A DNA stretch of 64,000 bases from Nothopassalora personata (lineage: Eukaryota > Ascomycota > Dothideomycetes > Mycosphaerellales > Mycosphaerellaceae): NCBI GenBank assembly GCA_033816765.1, contig CM066289.1, positions 1,860,001 through 1,924,000 of the forward strand, in the 5' to 3' direction. Shown piece by piece: positions 12,201 to 22,199 of the stretch; position 1 is the stretch's first letter; each line of letters begins with the position of its first letter. The notes under the pieces were generated by a model. The model made no database searches, was not told the origin of the DNA, and saw only the letters and a program-made list of their open reading frames with translations. The translations under genes were made by a program, and so were the position numbers.

Positions 12201-13498
12201 TTACTCTTCTTTAAAAGTAGTAAGTACTATATTATCCTAGTTTTAGCGTATATAAGTATAAGGCAATATACGTAACTATTATAAGAGACTAGAGTAATTA
12301 GACTAACTAGGTTAGTATAGATTTTATCTAATACCTCTAGTATAGGTCTCCTAGGGATCCTTAAAATAACCCTTTATAACCTTATAAGCTTATAAGTCTT
12401 ATAATGTCCTAATTCTGTAGTATTAATATCTTCTAGGCCCTTAACTACTTCTTCTATAGTATTAAGTAGTATGCTTCTAATATATCTAAGCCTTTAATAC
12501 TATCTAACTATATTAGTTCTTAGCTTAGTAAATATAAGAGTAGTAAGTCCTTTTAATACTAATCTGTCTTTATTCTTCCTAGAGCCCCTCTTTACCCTAA
12601 GGTTCCTAAAGACAATAATATTCTTTATTATCTTAACTAAGCCTATAAGCTTGTCCTTCTAGAATAGCATTTTAGATAGTCTATCTAAGTAAACTCTATA
12701 TTTCTTATATAGGAGTTCTATAGAGATTAGTATTATATCTAACTCTAGAGAGTAAAGTATATTACGAAGGAGGAGGGTAGTCTCTTAACTAAGATAGTTC
12801 TTTATAACCTATTCTAATTCTCCTTTAGTTATAAGAGATCCTTACCTAACGGCCTATAAGAAGTATATAGGCCTAAGTCTTAGCCTAACATTTTAAAGGT
12901 CTATAAGATTATTATAGATATAGAAGGATATACCTATATTATAGACTTTGTCTATTAATATTAGGTTTAATATAGTAGCTACTACCCTTCCTATGTATAC
13001 TAGTTATATAACTATAATAGCTACTCTAGACCTCCTATATAGTTATCTCTAGTCGCTATTACTATGAGAGCTATACTCCTAATTAGATAATATGTCTAAC
13101 TAGTTATTAATTACTATAGCAATCCTCTTCCTAGAGGACTTACTACCCTTTACCTTCTTTACCCTATCCTTTAGGGTCTCTCTACCCTTCTTAGACCTGT
13201 TCCTAGGATTCTTCTCTAGATGCTACTTATAGTAGTTCGCATTAGTGTACTTATATAAGCACTATATATACTGCTTATTATTATTCTTACTTAAGAATGC
13301 TCTAATAAAGCTATTACTAGGCTTATAGGTAGTAGGTACTTACTCCTTCATAAGAGTTATAAACATTCTCTCTAGGGTAGTTAATTCTAGGGGATTATTA
13401 TGTCTCTATATCCTAAGCTATTTAATATAGTTTAGGCCTTTAATAAAGTATAGTCTATAGATACTATCTAAGAGGACAAATAAGTATTTAAGTAGTAA
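9230..13498 (-). pseudogene. Copia-1 gag-pol relic
   Basis: RIP-broken polyprotein. From right to left: the end of gag (LTTLERMFITLMKE), a zinc knuckle near 13200-13290 whose cysteines are partly Tyr, a protease region, and an integrase core with EEFNNIELRIYAQ and YTPKQNRIAKASNKV near 12000-12130. The latter is the D,D,E-type integrase block, with the family's usual Gly and Glu changed to Arg and Lys. RT follows near 9950-10850 (GVELIKKDLSNKVLEIKKG, LYRLK), then RNase H near 9400-9680 (STKAEYIALTE, and FKIFIDN ending at KRTKYIRLRNYFYR). Frames shift at a few points, so small indels accompany RIP. Confidence 0.75.
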
Positions 13499-13866
13499 TG
13501 TCTACTAACTACCCTATGTAGGCCTGTCCGAGTTGTAGTGGTATAGAGCGGTGCTTACGTAAGCAGGGGTATTTGCCGGTCCCGGGACCGGGAAATCAGG
13601 TCACGTGACGAGTAGCGCAGTAGCTAGATAAAACAAGAGGATTAGCGGACCTAAACCCCTATACCCTTTACTCGAGAGGTATAAATTGAATTGTTACCTT
13701 AATGCTACGCTTACAATACTTAACTGTATAGTATATATCTTAATAGCTATACTAGGTCCTACTAGCTTACCTAAATGTCTAATTAAACCTAAATGAAATT
13801 GTGGCAAGTTAGACCTAAGGGACCCCCTCTAAACCTAAGGTTAATACAACCCATTAGTCGTTAATA
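13499..13866 (-). repeat. Gypsy-L LTR (left copy)
   Basis: 368 bp, running from TGTCTACT to CGTTAATA (CA of the terminus changed to TA), nearly the same as 38332-38699. It contains a near-palindrome at 13571-13596 and the palindromic GGTCACGTGAC next to it. Differences between the two copies are mostly C/T and G/A. It is the 3' LTR, since coding runs on the minus strand. Confidence 0.85.
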
Positions 13867-15007
13867 TATCCTCCCCTATTACGAACCTGTCCTTAGGTTC
13901 TAAAGTAGTAAGCCCGGGTAACATAGGTAGCGTAGTTAGTCGCTGTAAGCTAAGGTAGTCTTATAGTAGCACAGTAGCTTACCCTACTATTTAGCTTAAT
14001 ATATAAGATGTTAGGCAATCCTAGGGCCTACTAGCGACAGTTTATAAAGATCGAAAGGATCCTTCTAATAGAGACCGTAATAACGTCGTTAATAACCGCG
14101 ACTCGCATCCGTCGTACTACACTAACGTATACTACGAAACTAGCGAGGGAATAGATAGCTATGTTAGCATTAATCGAGCGGGCTAGATAGTCAAATAACG
14201 TGAACGCCATTTATAAGACAAGTAAGAGTTAGTACTAGTAACCTAATAAATCTAAAGACGAGTCCACCGCGTAACTAGAAAGTAAGTTAAGGGAAGATAA
14301 GTAACTATAAGAAACAAGTAAGATCTAAGGACTAGAAGTACCTATACCCGAAGTATTAGAACTAGCATTAGAACTAGAATTAGAACTAGAATTAGAACTA
14401 GAATTAGAACTAGAATTAGAACTAGAATTAGAACTAGAATTAGAACTAGAATTAGAACTAGAATTAGAACTAGAATTAGAACTAGAATTAGAACTAGAAT
14501 TAGAACTAGAATTAGAACTAGAATTAGAACTAGAATTAGAACTAGAATCCTATAGGCTATAGCTATAGCTGGAAATTAACTAGAAACTAGGAGCCTATAA
14601 ACCCGCACTAACTACTTAGTTCTACTCATTCTTACACAACTCGTTTATCTAGACCTACTCGTTATCGTAGCTAATACTAGTCTTACTAGACGCGTCCCTA
14701 AGTAGCTAGCTAGTGAAGTTCCTATAGTAGTTGCGGAAGAAGCTCTTATTACGCCCTTCGCTTATAAAGCACATCTGCTCGAGAGTAGTAACTAAGCTAA
14801 GCTACTTGTCTATTAATTTCATAGCTCGGACGCGCTAATTATGCATTTTCTTATTAAAGAGCTCCGAGTCTAGGCGGACCGTAGCATTAAGCTACCTTCT
14901 AGTATTAAGGATAACTTCGTTATCGTTCTAAGACTTTAAACCCGCTAGGGCATCGGATAGAGGGCTAATGCTACTAAGGTGTACGGCCGTAGGAAAAGGA
15001 TAGCCGG
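13867..15007 (-). pseudogene. Gypsy-L accessory ORF, C-terminal part
   Basis: Continuation of the large minus-strand ORF at 29876-32460, split by Gypsy-1 at the GCCGG duplication (15003-15007). The frame continues past the junction as YPFPTAVHLSSISPLSDAL and runs to a serine/asparagine-rich tail made by the 12-bp tandem repeat at 14358-14549. From there to 13867 I see no clear coding and take it as the element's 3' non-coding region. Confidence 0.45.
14358..14549. repeat. 12-bp tandem repeat (GAACTAGAATTA)n
   Basis: About 16 nearly perfect copies of GAACTAGAATTA in a row. On the minus strand, in the frame of the accessory ORF, it encodes alternating Ser-Asn-Ser-Ser; on the plus strand Glu-Leu. 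The unit contains no CpA or TpG, so RIP can no longer change it, which may explain its uniformity. Confidence 0.9.
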
Positions 15008-15169
15008 TGTAAGGGGCGGGCCCCTGTTTCTTAGCATAGGCTACGCCTATGCGTTCGGATTACTTTCCGACACCTTTTCTTCGGATAGCGTGTAACTTCC
15101 CCTTTCTTCTATATCGAACTTATTATAAACTTTATAGAACTTTAGTATATACGTCGTTTACCCGTAACA
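15008..15169 (+). repeat. Gypsy-1 5' LTR
   Basis: 162 bp from TGTAAGGG to CGTAACA. It matches the split right LTR base for base in long stretches. Flanked on the left by the GCCGG duplication. Confidence 0.9.
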
Positions 15170-15287
15170 TTAAGTTCGATCTATTCGAATTAGCTAGGTA
15201 CCTACTATTAAAGAGACGGGATACGTAATAACGTCGCCGGGTAGCGAGAACCCCGGGACTAGTGCCCCGAATAAAAACTTCTAACTT

Positions 15288-16475
15288 ATGCTTTAGTAAC
15301 TGTACTAGCGATAGGAAGAGATGTAAGCCGAGGTAATTATAACGCGCGCCGCCTTAAAAGAATCGGAAGACGCTCGACGTTAGTTAACACCTATAGTCTC
15401 GCTACTAGTTTATAAGGAGACGACTACTAGTAACCTAATAAGACAGCTACTATAGACGCTAAACGCCGCCGCGCCCTCGTCGCGCACTAGAGAAGAACCG
15501 TCGGGTCCTAGAGGTTAGAACCCCCCTTCCTAGGACGGTAAGGTAGAGACATTCCGCGATTACTTCTTAAGGTTAAAGAGCTCTTTTAGGGTACGATCCG
15601 CCCTAAAACCGACGCTCTCTAAGGAGTATTACTAGGATACGATTAACGACACCTTACTAGCGAGAGAGCGTACTAGGATGCGGCACTTCTAGGACAAGGG
15701 AGACGGCGAACTTAGGAAGGACCCCGTTACTTTCTTTACGTAACTCGAGAAAGTCTTCGGTAATAGTAACGAGCGCGCTAAGGCCCTAGAGTAGCTTACC
15801 AAGATTAAACATGCGAACGGTTAACCTTAGTACGATTACTAGATAAAATTCGACGGACTCCTACTAAGCGCCGGCGGAGAGAACTAGAGCGACGACGCGA
15901 AGATTAGTTACTTATGTAATACCTTCTCGAATCCCGTTCGGATATATACGGCGGCTATACTAAAAAAGGAGGACTACTACGAGTTTACGGGTAAGGTCGA
16001 ACGGATTATAACTAACCTCGAGGATACGGACCAGTTTAAAATAGCCTATAAGAGGTAGAAGGACAATAATAAGGACTCTGGTATAACCGCTATAGTTACT
16101 ACCCGTTCTCTTACGAGAGCGGCTAGTAGCTAGGTTAATACTAATAGTAATACTATTATAGCACTAACCCGGATGAGCGGAGGCCGCTCTAGGAGTCGTA
16201 GAGATCGGAAGGAGGATAAAGGGAGGTAGAGAGTAAAATAGGTAGACACCGCTAAGAGAGATCGTAGGCGCTAAGAATAGCTCTACTTCCGCTATAGAGC
16301 GAGCGGACATCGAGTAAAGGAATGCCCGTACGCCGTAGTAGTTAATCCTACTAGGATTAACGCGGCCTCGGTCGCGCCGATCCTAGAGGATAACAGGTTT
16401 AAGTCGGATCCCGAAGAGATAGGAAAAGACTAGCTCCTAGTCGAAAGCTAGAACTAGGAGATAAAGAAGCACTAG
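15288..16475 (+). pseudogene. Gypsy-1 gag relic
   Basis: Starts at ATG 15288 after the LTR and a short leader, and reads about 390 codons with only RIP-type stops. The N-terminus is Gln-rich once TAG/TAA codons are read as Gln; a capsid-like region follows (DYFLRLKSSFRVRSALKP, then LTKIKHANG). Near 16281-16335 a CCHC knuckle reads YFRYRASGHRVKECP, with two cysteines changed to Tyr, consistent with G-to-A. It is the structural protein of the element's particle. Confidence 0.75.
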
Positions 16476-19400
16476 TAAAGGGGTAGAACGTAGTTAAGAG
16501 TTCTATAAATAGGAATCTTGTATATACCGACGTACTCCTAAACGAAAGTTACGGAACGTTTACCCTTATCGATAAAGGATGTATGTACTACGCTATAATT
16601 AACAGAGACCTAGCGAAAGGCCTCGGTCTTACGTATGTTAGTAACGAGAGCCGTAAGGCTATAGGGTTTACGAAGGTGATACGGAACTCGATCGAAGGAG
16701 TAGTCGCCTTCCGCATAGAAACTGCCGGGATCTACTAGGTGGTTTATGCTTACGTCGTGCCTAATCTAGACTTCCCTATAATCCTAGGGAACCCGTAGAA
16801 GGCGTATAACTAGATCCGGACTACGCCTAAAAAGCGCCGGTACTACTATAGCTTAGTAAAGAAATAGGTACCCGAAGGACGTAACTACGAAGAACACGAG
16901 TCAGGTAAGCGTTTCGCTACGATTGCCGCGGTAACCGTAGAAGATATTAAGAAAGCCCTTAGTAAGAAGGAGCCGCCTACGCGAGAGGAACTTAAGAAGG
17001 GCTTACCTCTAGAACTTTAGGATATATTGCCGCTATTTTCCACTAGGGAAGCTAATAAACTAGCTCCGTACCGCGGAGACCTCGACTATAAGATCGAGAT
17101 ACAGACGAAAGCCGACGGAAGCCCGGAACTATTACCCTAGGGACCGCTCTATAGTATATCTAAAGACGAGCTACTTATCCCCCGGAAGTTACTAACGGAA
17201 CTATAGCGTAAGGGTTACATTCGCCCTTCTACCTTAGAAGCGGCGGCTCCCGTCTTGTTCGTAAGGAAGCCCGGGGGAGGACTTAGGTTCTACTATAATT
17301 ATAGAGCATTAAACTCGATTACTAAGTAGGACCGTTATCCGCTACTATTAATCCCGGAAACTATTCGGAACCCAACGGGCGCTAGATAGATTACGAAGGT
17401 TAATGTTAAGATATAGCATCTTAGGGGGAGCTAATAGTTAGGTTATAATCTAATAGCCTAAGGCATCTACGATAACTTAGCTTATCGGAAGACACCTTCT
17501 CTCCCCTTTAGCTTAGATAGACATCTAACACAATTAACGCATTAGTTCCTAATATATTGCTACATGCCCTGTAGCTATTAGCTAGTTAAAGATTGATCTC
17601 TTACTCTACTCCGCTACTAACTACGTATCCTATAAGGTCTTAACTTAATAGTTAACGTTATTACCGTATTCTACTACCTTCGGATAGCTTGAGGCGAAGA
17701 GTATAAGACGGCTTTTCGAACTAGATTCGGTCTATAGGAGTAGCTAGTATGTCCGTTCGGTTTATCCGGGGCCCCTATAACATTCTAGCGGTATATTAAT
17801 AGTTTATTACGGGACTACCTAGACGACTTTACCTCGGCCTACGCTAACGACGTCGTTATTTACTCCGACGGAACAAAAGAGGACTATTTCTAGAAGGTTT
17901 GTATCGTGCTCTAGAAGCTTTAGGACGGAGGCCTTTTCCTAGATCTAGGGAAGTATAAGTTCGTATAGAAGAAGGTTAAGTACCTCGGGTTTATTATATA
18001 TGCCGACGGGATAGGAGTAGGACCCGACCCCGAGAAGGTAGTAGTAGTAAAGGACTAGAAGGCACTAGTTACCTAGAAGGAAGTGCGGCGTTTCTTAGGC
18101 TTCGCGAACTACTACCGGATGTTTATTCTAAACTATTCGAAGCTCGCCGAGCTCTTAACGTCGCTAACCGGTAAGAATAAGGTGTTTTCCTAGGGAGATC
18201 GTTAGGCTAATGCGTTTAAGTCCCTAAAGGATAAGTACTGTAAAGTACTAGTTTTAGCCTACTAGAACCCGGAGCTCCCTACCTTTTTAGAGACGGACTA
18301 TAGCGGCTTTACGCTTAGAGGCGCCCTCCTATAAGAAAAGGACGGAGTCGTAAAACTAGTAGGATTCTACTCGAAGAAGCTTAACAAGGCTAAGATTAAC
18401 TACGACATTTACGATAAGGAGATGCTCGCGGTAGTATCCTATCTTAAGGAATAGGCTCCCGAGTTAAAAACATATAGGCCCTTTATAATCTAGACGGACT
18501 ATAAGAACCTAGAATACTTTATAATAAAGAGATAGCTTTCCGAACGGCAGATCCGGTAGGTTAAGGAAGTTACAAAATTCCAGTTTTTACTAGTATATAG
18601 GCCGGGCACCGAGGCGATTATACCGGACGCCCTTTCTCGAAGGGAGTAGGACACACTTAGGTAGGACGATAAGTTATTACGGTATCGTAGGTTTCTTAAA
18701 CCGGACATCGTAAAGAATTAGCCGGGCTCGAAGGTAGACGCTAGCTCTACTATAAAGGTTTCGTTAGTACGAATCTTAGCTACGTAGTTCGAAGGACTAT
18801 CCGCCGTAGAAGAGGCGGATTCACCGGGCGCACTACTAGGACCCTTCTAAGACTAGGAGCTAAACGACCTCTAGGAAAGAACTATCGAGAAGGACAGTAC
18901 GTTCTAAGCGGTACACCGCGCGATTAAGGTAGGAGCGCGTTTACTTCCTAGCGAGGTGAAACTTAAGGTGCAAGTAGGTAACTATAGTATCGACCGTAAC
19001 GGATATCTTCGCTACCGCGGTAGGATTTAGGTGCCTAGAGCTCCTAGTTCTACGGAGTCCGACTATAAGAAGGCGGACATAGCGATTCTATAGAACGACA
19101 CCCTTCGAACTAAGCTAATCTAATCCGTGCACGATTTACCGGTATACGGCCACCCTAGCCGGGACTCTATAGCATCGATACTAAGTCGTAACTTCTACTA
19201 GCCCCTATAGTCTAAGTACGTAAGGCAGTTCTTAAGGAACTATAACTACTACGGTAGGAATAAGGTGTAGAGAGAATAAAAACACGGCCTCCTACAACCC
19301 TTACCGGTCCCCGACCGATTCTTCTAGGAGATCTCGATAGATTTCATAACGGACATGCCCGAGTCGTAAGGGAATACTTACCTCTAGGTAATTAAGGATC

Positions 19401-20560
19401 GACTAAGTAAGACCGTCGTTTTAGAAGCGATACCTACTATAAAAGCCGAGGACTACGCTAAAAGGTTCTTAGACTACTAGGTAAGATACTATAGCCTCCC
19501 TTAAGCTATTACGAGTAACCGGGGTACTAACTAGACGAGTACCTTCTAGAGGACCTTCTATCGTTTAACCGGTATAAAACAGAGGCTTAGCTCCGCCTAC
19601 TACCTATAAACCGACGGAGGCCCGGAACGGTTAAACTAGGGAGTCTAGGCTTACCTTCGTAACTATATTGACTATAAGCAGTCCGACTAGAAACGCTAGC
19701 TCCTTACGGCGCAACTTACTCTAAACGCGCGGTATTACGCTAGGCTAGGAATAAGCCCCTTCTTCGCGGTATACGGATACGAGGTACTATTACCCGTTTA
19801 GTTATAACCGGATCTAGAGACCTCTTAGTTAGACGCCGCGTAACGGGTAACGCTATTCGTAGAAAGGATGCAAAAGATTACGGACCTATGTTAGGCGAGT
19901 ATAGCGGAAGCCGCCTAAAAATAGGAGGACTACGCTAACCGGGATAGGAAGCCCGTACTAATCTATCGTGTAGGCGATAAAGTTTAGCTAGATCTACGTA
20001 ACTATGTCACTATACGACTAAAGAAGAGCCTCGACTATAGACACGCGAAGTATACGGTAGTAGAAGTAATCTTACTATTATCTATACGCTTATCTAGGAT
20101 CCCCGACGGGATCTACCTGGTCTTCTATCCTAACTTACTACGACCTATAAGCTAAGACCCCTTACCTAGATAGGAGATCGATAATAAACAGCCGGACCCT
20201 ATTATAATTTAGTCTTACGAAGAGTAGTAGGTAGAAGAGATCCTTTACGCTAGAACTAAGGTTAGAGGTAGAGGCCGAGTGCGCGAAGTCCTAGTAAAAT
20301 AGACCGGATACTATAAGCCTACATAGGAACTATTAGGGTACCTCGCGGACATAGCGGCCGCGGATAACTTCGAGAGAAAATATAGTAACCTAATAACGTA
20401 TAACGGACCGAAGGAGGCATAGGATACGAATAGAAGGGGGAAAAGGCGAAAAGGTAAGGATTACTAGGGATTTAGCGTAGACATAGGCGTTTAGGAAAAG
20501 GTAGGCGTTCTTTTAGGTTCGGGAGTCTTTTTAGGAGATAGAGAGAAGTAAGAAGGTATA
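16476..20560 (+). pseudogene. Gypsy-1 pol relic with chromodomain
   Basis: Order on the plus strand: protease (about 16500-16830), RT (17030-17403 and 17651-18160), RNase H (18230-18660), integrase (18880-20110) and a chromodomain-like tail (about 20215-20400, VEEILYARTKVRGRG, then REVLVKQTGYYKPTQELLG). RT shows FRTRFGL and CPFGLSGAP. The catalytic box near 17838-17850 reads YAND rather than YADD, an Asp-to-Asn loss that RIP on G would give. Integrase shows GHPSRDSI and DFITDMPESQGN. The 247-bp solo LTR at 17404 interrupts RT between finger and palm. Frames are otherwise collinear. Confidence 0.8.
17404..17650 (-). repeat. Solo LTR of Copia-2 in Gypsy-1 RT
   Basis: 247 bp, the reverse complement of the Copia-2 LTR, running TGTTAAGATATAGC to CTTAACTTAATA. 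Flanked by GTTAA on both sides (17399-17403, 17651-17655). A perfect duplication with a single LTR is the product of LTR-LTR recombination that removed the element body after insertion. Confidence 0.9.
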
Positions 20561-21877
20561 GGTAAGTTTAAGAGCGTTTCATTTTAGCGGCGTCCGCCGT
20601 AAAAGTAGCGGAGCCCGATCCCTTTCGAGATAGCTACATACTATAATAGCCCGGTCGCGGCCCGGGCGAAAGACGAGGGTGCCCGAAGGCTAGTTAGTAG
20701 AGGCCGAGGCCTAACGTACGCGGCGCTAGCCTAGCTAGAGGTCGCGTAGGGCGCCCCCGGGACTAAGAGGTCGGTTAGTAATAGTTTTATAACGGGGCCC
20801 GTAGTATATACATCTACCTAAAGGTAAGCTAAGTATTAGCTACAGTGCCTATAACCTTAGCGGCGACCGTACTAAGAGAATCGGTAAGCGCGTATAAAGG
20901 GGCGGGGGCCGTGGAAACTTACCGGGAGAGCATACTAGTACGCTAGAGAGGCTTTAAAGCCTTCTAGGCTTTAAGGACGGCGCGGAGCTTAGTACGAGCG
21001 TCGTCGCTAAAAGACCGTAAGCCGGTAGAAAAGTCGCGGAGGACGCTAGGGAGGATGCTTACGCGCGGTTCTAGTTAGTAGCGCGGGTCCACTTAGTATA
21101 GGCGGCGTAGGCGAGCTCCGGCCTAAAACGCGCGGTTAGCGATAATTTTCCTTCGAGGTCCGCGCGGTATATATATGTCCTCGCAATGCTTGCGATTAGT
21201 GTTATAGGCCTAGTAGGCGCGCGCGGTTACGCCCTAACGATAATTAGCGGACCCCGATAAGAATAGGACAAGGACCGGTACTTATATACTAGGAGACGTA
21301 GTCTACGCTAGTAGAGGCGTAGGGGACGTAGTAGATACGGCGTTAGGACATTTTATGCTAGGCTCCGGTTAGGATGTTTCGGTCTCCTTAGGAATTTATT
21401 CGGACTTACTTAATAGTATTAATAGAACATGTAGTAGTAGTAGTTTCTATTTACGGTATACTATTAGTATCTATCGGAACCCGTAAGGAAAATGTCGTCT
21501 CCCTAAGCGGTAGGCATAAGATACGCGAATATACCCCTAAGGCTAGAGACGCTTAGCTAGGGGGAGGGGGAGGGGCGACTTACGCGTACGGTAGGTAATA
21601 AGAAAAAGAAAGAGAAGAAAAAAGAGAACGAGAACCTAAAGATATGTTCTAGGCTCCTATTATTCATATGTAATAATAGCTATTATCACTTAGTAGACAA
21701 TAGTAAACCTTATACTTACCTAGGTAATAATACTTCGTCTCGGCGTCGGCGGGGCTAGACAATAAGGAAGAGAAGCTCGGGCACTTCCTATTGCGAGCCT
21801 AACAAAAACACCTGGGACAATGGGCTCTAGGGCGGAGCTATAACTAGGGGCGGCGGAGGAGGAAGGGGGGGGGGTAG
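20561..21877. other. Gypsy-1 3' region, GC-rich, no clear gene
   Basis: About 1.3 kb between the chromodomain tail and the right LTR. It is visibly richer in G+C than its surroundings and ends in a purine run (GGAAGGGGGGGGGG) directly before the LTR, the expected polypurine tract. Both strands carry long frames broken only by TAG/TAA (minus, with KHCEDIYIPRGPRRKI near 21170; plus, with KVAEDAREDAYARF), and I cannot tell which, if either, was coding. No cysteine cluster like those in the Chromo family is visible. Confidence 0.4.
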
Positions 21878-21913
21878 TGTAAGAGGCGGGCCCCTATTTC
21901 TTAGTATAGGCTA
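21878..21913 (+). repeat. Gypsy-1 3' LTR, left fragment
   Basis: First 36 bp of the right LTR (TGTAAGAGG to GGCTA), cut by Copia-2. The sequence resumes at 29740. The GGCTA at 21909-21913 is the Copia-2 target duplication. Confidence 0.9.
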
Positions 21914-22160
21914 TGTTAAGTTAAGACCTTATAGGATACGTAGTTAGTAGCGGAGTAGAGTAAGAGATTAATCTTTAACTAGCTAACAGCTATAGGGCAT
22001 GTAGTAATATATTAGGAACTAATGCGTTAATTGTGTTAGATGTCTATCTAAGCTAAAGGGGAGAGAAGGTGTCTTCCGACAAGCTAAGTTATCGTAGATG
22101 CCTTAGGCTATTAGATCACAACCTAACTGTTAGCTCCCCCTAAGATGCTACATCTTAACA
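21914..22160 (-). repeat. Copia-2 LTR (left, 3')
   Basis: TGTTAAGTTAAG to CATCTTAACA, 247 bp. Followed by CTCCTACTTATC, the complement of a purine-rich priming tract, as expected for the 3' LTR of a minus-strand element. Confidence 0.9.
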
Positions 22161-22199
22161 CTCCTACTTATCTTACATAGGAGGTTATAGTCTGCTCTT

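Larger units (their letters stand above)
7289..13498 (-). mobile_element. Copia-1 retrotransposon, left portion (outermost layer)
   Basis: Ty1/Copia element read right to left: gag (right), protease, integrase, reverse transcriptase, RNase H, an extra 3' region, then the 3' LTR on the left. It is interrupted at 13498 by Gypsy-L; its gag resumes at 38707 after the GTAGTAA duplication and is interrupted again at 38788 by Gypsy-6, so its 5' LTR lies beyond 64000. It is heavily RIPped: all frames are broken by TAG/TAA and nearly all CpA/TpG are gone. The domain order, with integrase before RT, is diagnostic for Copia. Confidence 0.8.

Noticed and set aside
14358..14549. CRISPR-like array
   Set aside because: The repeat has no spacers; it is a simple 12-bp tandem array in a eukaryotic retroelement.
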